A DNA stretch of 64,000 nt from Ciborinia camelliae (Eukaryota; Ascomycota; Leotiomycetes; Helotiales; Sclerotiniaceae): positions 411,900 through 475,899 of the forward strand of contig JANPYM010000019.1 of the NCBI GenBank assembly GCA_025890175.1, given 5' to 3'. Below, piece by piece: positions 24,512 to 34,926 of the stretch (the stretch's first letter is position 1; each line of letters starts with the position of its first letter). The notes beneath the pieces were generated by a model. It was not told where the DNA came from. It was given only the letters and a program-made list of their open reading frames with translations, and did no database searches. The position numbers and the translations under genes are program-made.

Positions 24512-24633
24512 AGTAACAGGGGTGGATTTAACAGGTCACGTGGGGACTAGACTAGCGTAGTATTAGCTCAGGACCTTGCTTATAAGCAGTCCCAGTTTAG
24601 ATCTTCAATCGACATCCCCTTTCAACGAAACCA
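24512..24633 (+). repeat. 122-bp dispersed repeat, left copy of an inverted pair
   Basis: Runs from AGTAACAGGGGTGGATTT to CCCTTTCAACGAAACCA. It matches the reverse complement of 29159-29280 over the full 122 bases with only a handful of differences. It contains the palindrome GCTTATAAGC. A TAGCTCAGG box followed ~40 bases later by TTCAATC weakly resembles a tRNA-type promoter, but not well enough to call a SINE. Confidence 0.8.
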
Positions 24634-24654
24634 ATAGATTTTCTCTACCCCACT

Positions 24655-25205
24655 TACGAATCTACGAACCTCCTCCCTCCAATCCTACAAATCTACAAAC
24701 CTACAAACCTACAAACCTACGAATCTAAAAACCTAAAAATCGTACAATTCCTTCCTCCGAACCTACCTCCTCCCTCTAAACCTACCTCCTCCCTCCGATC
24801 CTACCTCCTCCCTCCGATCCTACCTCCTCCCTCCGATCCTACCTCCTCCCTCCGAACCTACAAACCTACCTCGTCCCTCCGATCATACGAATCTAAAAAC
24901 CTAAAAATCGTACGATTCCTTTCTCCAAACCTACCTCCTCCCTCCGAACCTACCTCCTCCCTCCGATCCTACCTCCTCCCTCCGAACCTACAAACCTACC
25001 TCGTCCCTCCGATCATACGAATCTAAAAACCTAAAAATCGTACGATTCCTTTCTCCAAACCTACCTCCTCCCTCCGAACCTACCTCCTCCCTCTAAACCT
25101 ACCTCCTCCCTCCGATCCTACCTCCTCCCTCCGATCCTACCTCCTCCCTCCGATCCTACGAACCTACGAATCTACGAACCTACGAACCTACAAATCTACG
25201 AACCT
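24655..25205 (+). repeat. Degenerate tandem array (TACCTCCTCCCTCCGATCC)
   Basis: Units of ~19 bases (TACCTCCTCCCTCCGATCC and variants with GAACC) alternate with TACAAACC/TACGAACC runs. A longer marker, AATCTAAAAACCTAAAAATC, sits at about 24722, 24890 and 25020, showing higher-order duplication. The same family appears inverted at 20557-20662. Confidence 0.85.
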
Positions 25206-25636
25206 TAATTATAAGTAGGTTTTTATGGTACTATTAATAACTTATTTAGAACCTTTTCCGACACCCTCTCTTTTGCGGTAGGCTTGTTGTATAGATGATT
25301 GTAAAGTGGGACGCATCTCAATCGTTTTTTCTTGTATCGTGCCTATTTTATCCTTCCGATCTATAACTGATGTATGGGAGTATGCGATTTGAATACATGA
25401 TGTGTAATTATGTACGGTTTCATTTGGTTGTATTTGTTTAAATATGTAAGTATGTTTATGCTAATCGATCCGGCTGGGTTCCTGTTACATTTTTCCCTCA
25501 TTTCCATACAATAGGTTGTTGGGATTTCTATCAGGCCTTTCTACCAAATAGTTGGCCGTCAAGTACATATAATATTCCTCACACCACTCATCGGTATCAT
25601 GTCCCTCCGTTGTCCTTTCTTTCATTCATCCATCCC
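25206..25636. other. Intergenic
   Basis: No ORF or repeat noted. It follows the tandem array and precedes the 3' end of the minus-strand gene. Confidence 0.4.
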
Positions 25637-26655
25637 CTATTTCTTTCTCTCTTCGATACCCAGTGCGAAGTTTCCTCGATTTGAACAATCTACAGCACCC
25701 GTTGGCTCTACCCAAGCGTTCGGAATCCAATTGGATGCAATTGTCAGCCGAAATGCGGCAAGGTGATCTTGTGGCCTCATTGTGCTACTTTGCTTGAAAC
25801 ACCTTTCCCCGTTCCTGTTTGCGCGCCAGTGGGGTTGTGTAGTATCGGCGTTTTTTATATCGAACAGTTTGAAAAAAGTATTTGGACGATTGCAATTTGT
25901 GATGAGGTACTCTTGAATCTGGGTGGTGGTATCAACAAGTTGTTCGTCTCTATTTTCTAAACCATCCGTCAAACAAAGCATCTTGAGATCGCACAGCCAT
26001 TTATTTAGTGTATTTCTGTGAGGACGGTTCATCGGAAATTTGCCCAACGGATCGGGTTGCGGAATATCGATCCAGTAACCGAATGCTATTGCGAGATAAT
26101 AACAGCCTGATGGGATCAAGCCAAGTTGTTAGTCGTTATGTTCTTATGTTGCCTCGTTGGTTTCTACTTACATTCAATTGATTTCCATGGGATCGTAAAA
26201 CCTTGGGTGCTATTACCTGGGGTATCCATAATTCCATTCAATACTGATGATTGGGCTGGAGATTCTGTGGTGTCCGAACCCTTCGTAGAAGCCTCTGATG
26301 GTGGATCGGGGAATTAGGTTCTTGGTACAAGATATATAATCTTATTTGATAGATGGTCGTTAGAAGTTATTGGTATGAGATCAATGTAATCATTGGAGCA
26401 ATCGATAATGCGTGTCGTTTTGTGATCTTTCTCGTTCTATTATTGTGTTAGTAGAATATCAATATTTTCTTTTAGTGCGGACGCCCTTACTTTGAGTTGA
26501 AAATCTTCGATATTGGTGACAGTGGCAGTAGTATCTTCAGCGTCGGTAGTAGCTTCGACTTTACTGGTCATGAAACAAATGGTAATCCACTCACTATCTT
26601 GGGATTTGATTGTCTCGATGTAAGTGCTAGGTAAAGAGTTTCTTTTGTTGGCCAT
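25637..26655 (-). pseudogene. Three-exon gene of unknown family with one in-frame stop
   Basis: Exons 26655-26491, 26436-26172 and 26106-25637 join in one frame (900 bases, 299 codons plus stop). The introns have donors GTAAGG and GTAAGT and acceptors AATAG and ATCAG. A single TAA lies in frame in exon 2 at 26316-26314, after YLVPRT; everything after it stays open for ~200 codons to the natural stop. The chain is hydrophilic, with a folded-looking C-terminal half (CCYYLAIAFGYWIDIPQPDP). I do not recognise a domain. The single stop, with splice sites still perfect, suggests a recent loss; otherwise a missed intron around the TAA, or a start at MDTPGNSTQG, would rescue a shorter protein. Confidence 0.55.
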
Positions 26656-28057
26656 TCTGGTGAAGAAGTGAGATGTTATACGGGCCTTCCTGGTGTGGTA
26701 GTTTTAAATGTGGAAGAGAGGGTATATTTATTTTGGGATTCACACGGAGATTTGATGCTTTTAATCTTATTAAACCGAGTGGCTAATTTATGCTTCCTGT
26801 TTGTTGGAAAACAGTGAATTAGGCTGACAAATACATTGTAATTAATACTAGCACCTTAGCTGTAGCTTCAATTAATCAACCTGAACTGTTACAACATAAT
26901 ATATTTTCACACTGTTCATCAACATTTCTTCTGTTTTGCCTCTTTGGGCGATCACGTGTTACTCATGTACGTCTGCATCATGCATGCTATTCACAAGCAA
27001 CCATTGAGAGAAGAGCCTTGCGGTCTTCGCATCAGTGGCTTGAAATAGTTGTTTATATAGTTAGAGGGTGTCCATTGAATATTGTAAGGACCTTAGAGGG
27101 AATTGGGGGTATTTAGGTTCGTTGTACTTCCAATACCTATCCGATTTTGAAAAGATTTTGTTTCGATGAATTCGTTTCATTCGATTTAATTATACATTCA
27201 TAGATTTAATCAAATAGGAGTTTGTGTAATCGAAAATTGCAATGGATGTAAAATTCCTAACGGATGTAAGCACTTCTGCCGATTCAAAAGGTGAATCTGA
27301 GCAAATCCTGATGACTAATTACTGAAATTGAAGTTATTCAGAATGCGCTGCATGCTTACAGAAGTTATATGTATATCTTAATTATACTTACGTTGGTGTA
27401 ACCATCATCAGTGCTACTATAGCCCTGAACCTACGCGGGTAGAATTTTGATAATTCGAACGATTCTGTATTTCAATTAATTAATTGTAATGGTTTTGAAG
27501 CTGTATAACGATTCCAAATAAATGTATATAATTCCGAAGAAGTATTATTAGTGTAACATAACTTTTATGTATTTTCAGCGCGGCTAAAAGTAAATAGCTT
27601 CAAATTTCAGATTTTGAAAGGGTGGTTCAAGCTTTAATCTTAAATCTAAGGCATAATCTCTGTATCAGTCTAATTTCTTCAACTACTTTCATTTTTACTA
27701 GTTTATTAGCGTTTAATTAGATTAATATACTTCGAATTAGATCGAATGTATAGCTTCGACTTTTCATCGAACTAACAACGGATGCAACGATTTCAACGGA
27801 TGCAAAATTTAAAGTGGTTGTATATCGGACCTGATTACCCCCCATTTCCTATACGGGATGTAATGCAAATCATCCCGCAAGTCCACTACGGCGATGGCAG
27901 ATCGCGGGTAGCGAAACAATGACTCGGGAACAATCGGTGGGTATGTTTATTTTGTCTCATTTTGTGCCCTCAAGTTCGGTACCGGGATAGATTCTTCACA
28001 TTCGAATTGCAAGAAAGACATCCACCTGTTCCAATATTCCGTATATTGATAAACATG
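26656..28057. other. Intergenic, no gene seen
   Basis: 1.4 kb with no frame worth calling and no repeat family noted. The composition is moderately A+T-rich. Confidence 0.45.
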
Positions 28058-28059
28058 TA

Positions 28060-28580
28060 CAGTAGAACCCGCCTATACCGACCAAGAAAATTCGATCAAT
28101 TAGATTCGGTATAAACGGGATTCTGGTATATACGGGTTAGGCAATAAGGCATTAATCATTTTTTGTATAATCAATCCCTCAAAAATTTTATAAAAAAATT
28201 ATGTGATAGGTTTACGCTTGGATTATTTTCTTGCAATTTTATAAAAAAGTTATATAATAAACTTACGCTTAAATCATTTCCCTGCAATTTTTATACCGGA
28301 TTTTTCAAATTCCCGTCGGTATAAACAAAAATACTGGATTTCCGGTATATACTGTTAAAAGGTAGATCACGTGAAGGTGCAAGTTGTGTGATGTATTTTG
28401 ATATTACTATAGAACTAAGATTGAACCTTGTATGCTATTTAAGCTTAAGATAGGGCGCTAGACCGTATTAGGCGTACGGACCGCGGTCCGTACGGCTCAT
28501 ACGGCCCTGGCTACTCTCAACATATACATTTAAAAAATAAAGTGGTTGAAGAAAATAGCCGGTATAAGCGGGTTCTACTG
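28060..28580. mobile_element. pogo/Tc1-mariner-type MITE, interrupted by a solo LTR
   Basis: Ends CAGTAGAACCCGCCTATACC and (inverted) CAGTAGAACCCGCTTATACC are flanked by TA on both sides (28058-28059 and 28581-28582). This is the end sequence and TA target of pogo/Tigger-like elements. Without the inserted LTR the element is ~346 bp and has no transposase, so it is non-autonomous. The LTR lies at 28353-28522. Confidence 0.85.
28353..28522 (-). mobile_element. Solo LTR, family B, inside the MITE
   Basis: 170 bp, TGTTGAGAG...TTTTAACA read on the minus strand, flanked by perfect 5-bp duplications TATAC (28348-28352 and 28523-28527). It matches the two 178-bp LTRs of the nested element at 48265-48442 and 54094-54271. 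Its hairpin region is the perfect palindrome GTACGGACCGCGGTCCGTAC. It shows little or no RIP, so it is younger than, or escaped, the decay of the full-length copy. Confidence 0.9.
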
Positions 28581-28588
28581 TACTACTG

Positions 28589-28760
28589 TATAAACTTGGT
28601 CCTAAGAGATAGGAAAAGTCCGTGCACCAGACGTAAGCCACTTGAGGCGTCTGTGGCTTTAGTGTGGCTTACGTCTAAAAACACTTGAGGCGTCTGTGGC
28701 TATGGTGTGGCTTACGTCTAAAAGCTATGACTTTTTCCATCTCTTAGAACCGAGTTTATA
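28589..28760. mobile_element. MITE with ~32-bp inverted ends and internal duplication
   Basis: The left end TATAAACTTGGTCCTAAGAG and the inverted right end TATAAACTCGGTTCTAAGAG match over ~32 bases. The inside is a 45-base unit (CACTTGAGGCGTCTGTGGCT ... GTGGCTTACGTCTAAAA) present twice. No coding capacity. It lies 6 bp from the pogo-type MITE. Confidence 0.75.
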
Positions 28761-28806
28761 CGGCTTGCCCACGTGCATATCCAAGTTGATGCTTCTATAG
28801 TATGTT

Positions 28807-29113
28807 CGACTACCCTCCTCCTCATGCTTTTCAATTCAAGCAATGCTAATCCATAATCGTAACAACACACCATAGCAGATTTAAATAAATTACACCAGCA
28901 TCCTTGATCAAGGACTTGACCTTCCAATCCCAAGCCCTCAGACATACACACTTGGTATGTCCAAATAATCGGCTACTTTCCTCCTCATGCTTTCCAATTC
29001 AATCAATGCTAATCCATAATCTAAACAACACACCATAAAAGATTTGAAGAAATCACCCCAACATCATTGATCAAGGACTCGATCTGCCAGTCCCGACCCC
29101 TCAGATATACACA
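28807..29113 (-). repeat. Tandem duplication (period 163 bp) of a coding-like segment
   Basis: Bases 28807-28952 and 28970-29113 are diverged direct copies. Read on the minus strand, the second encodes MVCCYDYGLALLELKSMRRR and the first-read copy MVCCLDYGLALIELESMRRK with one stop, so a ~50-residue segment of an unknown protein was duplicated and then decayed. Confidence 0.65.
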
Positions 29114-29158
29114 CTCCATGGCCAATGGCCAATTACTCACCGACATCAGAAAATACAG

Positions 29159-29280
29159 TGGTTTCGCTGAAAGGGGATGTGGATTGAAGATCTAAACTGG
29201 GACTGCTTATAAGCAAGGTCCTGAGCTAATACTACGCTAGTCTAGTCCCCATGTGACCTGATAAATCCACCCCTGTTACT
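29159..29280 (-). repeat. 122-bp dispersed repeat, right copy of an inverted pair
   Basis: Reverse complement of 24512-24633 over its whole length. The pair encloses 4.5 kb that includes the three-exon gene with one stop and two MITEs. No target duplication is visible around either copy. Confidence 0.8.
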
Positions 29281-29439
29281 ACATCCAATCCCCAATCGTC
29301 AAACTACGAGCGTTCAGTTGAAAACCTCCACGATTCTGATCCTTATTCAATCTCGACGTCTTTCTTTCTCGTCCCAACATCTTCTAACCACTCAACATTT
29401 GCCCCATCATCATAAAAATACATATCCATTCACCTCGCC

Positions 29440-29865
29440 CTACATCCTCGGTTGGTGGGGTCGCCGGATCCTTTCAGCCTGCATAATATCTCTCGCTATC
29501 ACATCAATGTCCTCTACATCCATTATGATGTTTTTGTATACATAACAAGTGATATAGAGACCGATACTGATCTCGATAGATGCCGTGAGGATAGTTTCCA
29601 GTGTGCTTAACGTGAGAATATTGGGGCTCGACATGATATATCGGATCAACATGATATTGTTGATCAATTCGTTGATTAACCAGTCGGTTTGATCCAGGCG
29701 AATTTGGATAGTATTAATGAGTTGTATAATGGCTTCCACACGTGGTGTGATCATATTTCCTGGTACAATATTTCGAATTATTTCATCCAAGTTTGGATGC
29801 TGGGGTTGTAATAATGTTGCCAAGATCAACATGATCAAAATCCAATATGTGAGGAAGGTCAACAT
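29440..29865 (-). CDS. Small putative membrane protein, unknown
   Basis: 141 aa. An N-terminal hydrophobic segment (FLTYWILIMLILATLL, residues 3-18) could be a signal anchor. A second hydrophobic stretch lies at ~95-110 (ISIGLYITCYVY). The middle is amphipathic and rich in Ile/Asn. The C-terminus is basic (RIRRPHQPRM). No family is recognised. Given the decayed surroundings this may be a chance ORF; the only support is its length and coherent hydropathy pattern. Confidence 0.35.
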   Translation of the reverse strand: MLTFLTYWILIMLILATLLQPQHPNLDEIIRNIVPGNMITPRVEAIIQLINTIQIRLDQTDWLINELINNIMLIRYIMSSPNILTLSTLETILTASIEISIGLYITCYVYKNIIMDVEDIDVIARDIMQAERIRRPHQPRM

Positions 29866-30333
29866 GATGTATATTGTTAGAAGCGGCGGCTTGATGTTTC
29901 GAGTATGAATGTGTTTCGAGTATGAGTGTGCAAAGATAATGATGCAGTTATGATGTAATGATGTATCTTAGTAGCAGCGGTGGTTTGGTGTTTCAAGTAT
30001 GAGTGTGCAAAGAGGAAAGTTCTCGGATTTCGCTATAGGAGTTAAGGATATATATATTCAAGATGAGGAACAAACAAAATAGACAACCAAACTTCCATAT
30101 TGTTCTGATGAGAAGAGCGTATGATAATTTCTTTTTTTTTTATGAAAATATTTGCAGATAACATGATCACTGTAAGGAGGTAGATGATAATCATATAGGT
30201 TTTACAAGGAGCTGAGTAAGAGTAGATGCTGATAAAGTGTGACATGTTTGTAATTGTATAAATATTTAGAGGTGAGAACAAGTATCGACCAAAAGCCAAA
30301 GTAAAGAATGTATTTTAATGTGACAAATCATTA

Positions 30334-30545
30334 AAGAAAGCAACAAATAACAACATCAAGCAATTATTAAAAATAAAGAAAACAACAAATAACAACATCA
30401 AGCAATTGTTAAAAGTAAAGAAAGCAACAAATAACAACATCAAGCAATTGTTAAAAGTAAAGAAAGCAACAAATAACAACATCAAGCAATTGTTAAAAGT
30501 AAAGAAAGCAACAAATAACAACATCAAGCAATTGTTAAAAGAAAA
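30334..30545 (-). repeat. 42-bp minisatellite, five units
   Basis: Unit AAAGCAACAAATAACAACAT then CAAGCAATTGTTAAAAGTAAAG repeats five times. On the minus strand it stays in frame and would encode FNNCLMLLFVAFFT five times, a hydrophobic peptide. There is no upstream or downstream gene context, so I treat it as a repeat. Confidence 0.85.
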
Positions 30546-30682
30546 CACAAATCAATGAGCTAGCGATAAGGCAAATGTGTGCCAAAAAGAAAAAGAAAAG
30601 TGTGAAGAGACGATGTATGGAAACAAATAAGACAAACTAAGAAGGCCAATGTATCCAGTCACGGACACCACGTGAACTATAG

Positions 30683-31801
30683 TCAAAACGTTCTTTTCTT
30701 CTTCCTGGGTGACATAAGAAGGAAATCATTAGCAGACGTTCCAGATTTCACCGTCTTAGCCATGCCACTGGGGTAGATGACCATCAATTGTGGATTGAAC
30801 CCCCCCAACTTAACACCGTCCTTCGTGATGCTATAACATTTTAGCCTCAACCCAACCACAACCGGAGTGTTAATAACCAATTACGAAAAGTGTATTGGCT
30901 CTGGGTGTGTGCCCTCAGTCATCTCTTGTATATCCGCAATAGGCTGAAAAGGTGCCTGCTCCTCGAAATCATAATCCCCGTCTACACAATCAGCTACTTT
31001 CTTGCGAAACCACATCGTAGCCTTCGAGCTATCAGCGGCAGAATCATGTTTCGGGGATGCTTGATACACCCTCAATAGTGCCCGCCGGACATCCATACTA
31101 ACACGTAATGCTAGCGACCAAGTGCGATTCTTAAGAAGGACTTCAGGCGAAAACCCCCTTGGGTTATCAAGCGCGGTACCATGAGCTATGAACCCTTCAA
31201 TGAAATACATAATAGGTACCCTATCAGCAGGGTTTTCGTCACACTCTTGGGTCAAAATGTACGACCCGGGGTAATCCCCTTCCGTCCATTCAATCGCAGA
31301 AGGCTTTACTCCAGGGAACGAGCTCCAAAACCCAACCTGTCCCTCCTTCAAGACATCGACCCCCACCACGTTCGTCACGTTAAGATCACTGTCCAGGTGA
31401 CCTTGATGACGCATCGATTTGCTACCACCTGTTGATGTGCCTGGCCTCGTGGCCTTGTCGTGATTGGTCACATCTGCGGCAGGTTTGGTAGTACCCGATG
31501 ACGTTTCATCATCAGACAACTCCCAAGTGACAGCCCGAGAACTTGAAGACCCAGCTACCTCATCACCAGGTGGGGTAGACGAATCACGCGATATGACATC
31601 TAGAACGACAGCACTACTACCCTGAGACGATGGCGTCGCCGATCCCTGCCCCCCAGAGGCAGCCCCCACGCCTTGAGCAGTTGAGGTAGCTTTATAAGCT
31701 GGGCCCCCTTCCCCAACAGCGACCTTCTTGCCCTTAGCATTTATTGTGACACTATCGGTAGATCCACCCTCGCCAACGGTAGGGTTTCTAACTTGAGGCA
31801 T
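30683..31801 (-). pseudogene. Helitron-associated accessory ORF, one in-frame TAA
   Basis: From the ATG at 31801 (MPQVRNPTVGEGG) the frame is open to a TAA at 30883-30881, then continues in the same frame without another stop for 65 codons to SPRKKKRTF at 30683. The stop sits where CAA-to-TAA, a RIP-type change, would explain it. The first ~130 residues are Gly/Ser/Thr-rich. Residues ~140-300 are folded-looking (GFWSSFPGVKPSAIEWTEGD). The C-terminus has a basic cluster resembling a nuclear signal. It lies directly downstream of the helicase in the same orientation. I do not recognise the family; association with the Helitron is inferred from position. Confidence 0.5.
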
Positions 31802-31872
31802 TCCTGAGACCATTATCAGTACTATACATATATTAGCGTGGTTGGATGGTAAGACGAGAATTCCAGAATATA

Positions 31873-34800
31873 TTAGAAATTGGGGTAAAACAAGAGGAGT
31901 AAAAGCAATATGTACCAATGCGAGCTGTATTGATCCGATATACAGAAATGAATCGTCTGAACGAGACTTAGATCAATGATTTTGGTATTAAAAGCAATGG
32001 CAGAACAATGGGTATTTATACAACCAAACCCTCGTAGTGAGCGGACATTACATAGATTCGGATATGTCATTAATCCATCGATCATAGTAGCGGAAGCAAG
32101 TTTCTCAAGCCTTGCAATCTCCACAGCCAATAGAGGATCTGGCCTATGGGATATGTCTCTCAATGTGATGCGCTCTCGCAGTCGTAACCCATCGGATGAG
32201 GTTAGTCGTCCTAACTGCACGTTCAGGGAAGTCCACCGATAATGCTCTTTCTTTTGGGCGGACTTGGAAAATGCAATATCCACCTCCAGTTGTTCCTTGG
32301 TACTACCCTGACATTTGTAATCCGTGATGGTGAAGGCAGGAGTTAGGTGTATCTGCGTCCGACGAACTGCAGCAGTCCCTCCAAAGATGGGATCCTTCAC
32401 ACGGTCAGTACTTTTTCGTGGGAAAAACGGATGTTGGTTGGGCTGGAGGCCATCAAAGTGTAACCCTGTATTTTCTTTGAAGTCTACGATTAGTGCCGCC
32501 GGGGGTTTAGAGCATAAAATGTAACGGTCGTTTAACCTAAATACCTCGGCTGAGGAGGGTATGTTAGCATTGCAACCCAAGATACGGAAATATTACATAC
32601 ACGTGGGCGCCACACCAACCTTTCCATTCACCAATCCCTTCCGAGTGAGCAAGTTTTCCAAAAGCATGACAGGCGGTCCCTTGAATGCCCCACCGTCTCC
32701 AACCGAGAGCACATCTCCAACAGACACGGATCCACCTGTCGGATCACCTCGGTGGTATTGTTGATATCAACAGATTTTGTGAAGTAGTATATTGTGATTG
32801 CATATCGATCGTAGATCGATCTGCAAGAGCTTATATGCCCGCGCAGCGGGCATATCGGCCGCACGCGGCCGCACGCGCCGGTGAATCTGCCCTGCAGATT
32901 CACTGGTATCGCAACACACCAGGACGTTCGTGCACGCCAGCAAACAACCACACCTGCTGATTCTTCTCGGCTGCAAATTCTTCTATCATTGTGCGATTAG
33001 AATCATGCCGGTCCTGGTTTCGCGTGCGTATTACCGCCGGTGGCCTTCCATCCCCCGTCTTCGTCACCCTGGCGTTCAGCCAGTCGACATCCGCCTGGGT
33101 GAGCATGCATGTCTTAGCCCGATGCAACAGGCTCTGGTAGGAGGTATCATCTTTCTGACGCATTTGCTCAGTTAGGAAAATCACATTCGTGAACCTTTCC
33201 CATAGTTTTCGGCCATGGTGAGCGGGTGAATTCTTTGAAGCCATTGCTTCATCGATTATGTCAACCTCTTCCTCGGGCAGCCCGAATCTCGTACCGGCTC
33301 AAATTGGTGAAAGTCGCCGAGGCAGATGACAATTGGTAGGCCACCAAAAATCGCGTTGGATGAGGTAGGGACAGACCATATGACATTACATTTAGCGTCC
33401 ACCTCGTGCAACATGTTTTTCCCCACCATGCTAATCTCGTCTATCAATAGAATGTTAACTTTTGGAAGCACGTTTCTCTTAGTCTCAACCGACACATGTT
33501 GTTCTTTTCCTTCAGTGGGGTTAAAGGTGACACCCAATGCGGAATGGATTGTACTGCCGCCAATATTGGCGGCGGCACATCCTGTAGGTGCAGTCAGTAA
33601 ACATTCATCTAATCTTCCCATGACATCAAGCCCTAGAAGAAAGGCTTTGACCAACGAGGTCTTCCCAGTCCCCCCCTGCCCGCCGATGTACACCAAAAAC
33701 TGATCACGAACGTCACGCGCCATACGAGGAGATGCACCTTCAAGCTTCATGACTTGTTGTAAAAGTCTCCTGGTGGTAATCGACTGCCGATAATTTAATT
33801 TGTAATCCCTGCGGATCACATCCATGAGATTCTGCAAGGAAGGGTTCAAATGAAACTCTTGACGATAACTTGAGATCTTATTGGCATCGTAATCCAGGGT
33901 TAGATATTCGAGGATTGGCTGATATGCAGACCTTCGACCCTTACATTTTCTCTCGAGCGTTTGGATAATAGCACCCGGTACTACATCACCGCTTTTGGCT
34001 TGTGGCTCCCAATCATCATCATGGGTCGGCAAAACTTCTCCCATGTTCCGCACATTATCCTTGAAGGTCGTTTCCCAATCCCGAACGTCATCAATTTTAT
34101 GCCTAACACCAACATTTCCTTTGCTGAGTAGATGAGAAAGGTGGGTGGGAATTAATGCGCTGGGGGGGAGCTCCAGTCCGGACTCGGCCGCTAGCTAAAT
34201 GGAGTCAGTACGGAGCCTGCCCAACCCTGTCCCGTTACGCTCCCACGAGACTGTGGCTTGAAGGAACCCGTGAAGAAAATCACTGCGGTCATACAATGCC
34301 GGTACGAGATTCTCTTCTACACCTGCCAGATCGACAAAGGTATCCTCGTTCGCGGCTGATTCCAATGCGAGTCTCTCCCAATCATGGATTTCTACCTGTC
34401 GAGCCTCTCGATCCTTGTCTGCTTCCACTTTACCCCTGCGCAGATAACCAAGATTTTTGGCTAACCGCTGAATATGTGGGGGCAGGGTGGGGTGGACCAT
34501 ATCCCAAATTTTACCACAAGCTTCTCGTGGTTCTCGGAACAAGGACTCGTCGGCGCTATGTTCGGCAAATAGGGCTGGTAGATTTTGCCAAGGCACAAAA
34601 AGACCTAGCATACACTCAGCTATATCATTTACAACGATTGGCGATTCCCCCACGCTCCTATTTTCCGTCTTCATAAACCTCTCGGAATGATTTGTGAGAG
34701 CTCCGTATATTGCAGGTATCCACAAACCATCACATTCAACCCCCCCCTTATTCGATCGGGATTTGACAGAGTATTGTCTGTGCGTGCTCAATCTGGGATG

Positions 34801-34926
34801 ACCGGGATGGAAGGGAAATGAGTCGAGTGGGGCACGGGATACCGTTGACGATCCTATCTGAGAGACGTACTCGTAAAAACAGAAATGTTCAACCAAGGGG
34901 CCACGATGCCTGTAGTCATCATAGAT
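31873..34926 (-). pseudogene. Helitron Pif1-type helicase region
   Basis: The frame continues from Rep after the TAA at 34927, is stopped again by a TAG at 34195, and then carries GGQGGTGKTSLV (Walker A, ~33680), ILLIDEISMVG (Walker B, ~33430) and ICLGDFHQFEPV (motif III). A one-base shift near 33270 moves it to the frame of LPEEEVDIIDEA and FLTEQMRQ. At 32916 a solo LTR interrupts HERPG; beyond the LTR the frame resumes with VMLLENLLTRKGLVNG. A 51-base intron (32600-32550; donor GTATGT, branch GCTAAC, acceptor CTCAG) follows, then EVFRLNDRYILCSKPPAAL and AFTITDYKCQGST, the C-terminal helicase motif. The protein would unwind DNA during rolling-circle transposition; this copy cannot make it. 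Confidence 0.85.
32737..32916. mobile_element. Solo LTR, hairpin-rich family C, copy 2, in the helicase
   Basis: 180 bp, TGTCGGATCACC to GGTATCGCAACA, flanked by CACC on both sides (32733-32736 and 32917-32920). Removing the LTR and one CACC restores the helicase frame exactly, which fixes the borders. Hairpins: 32804-32820 (ATCGATC arms, GTA loop), 32833-32855 (ATATGCCCGC arms, GCA loop), ~32856-32869 (GGCCGC arms) and 32881-32903 (GTGAATCTG arms). Terminal inverted similarity TGTYGxGATxACC at both ends also leaves a MITE interpretation open. Confidence 0.85.

Noticed and set aside
24512..24633. tRNA-derived SINE
   Set aside because: Boxes resembling A and B promoters are too weak, there is no tail, and no target duplication.
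30042..30299. 85-codon minus-strand hydrophobic ORF
   Set aside because: No start context, neighbours or family; A+T-biased sequence gives such frames by chance.
30315..30548. 77-codon hydrophobic repeat ORF
   Set aside because: Explained by the 42-bp minisatellite; hydrophobicity follows from TTT/TTG-rich units.
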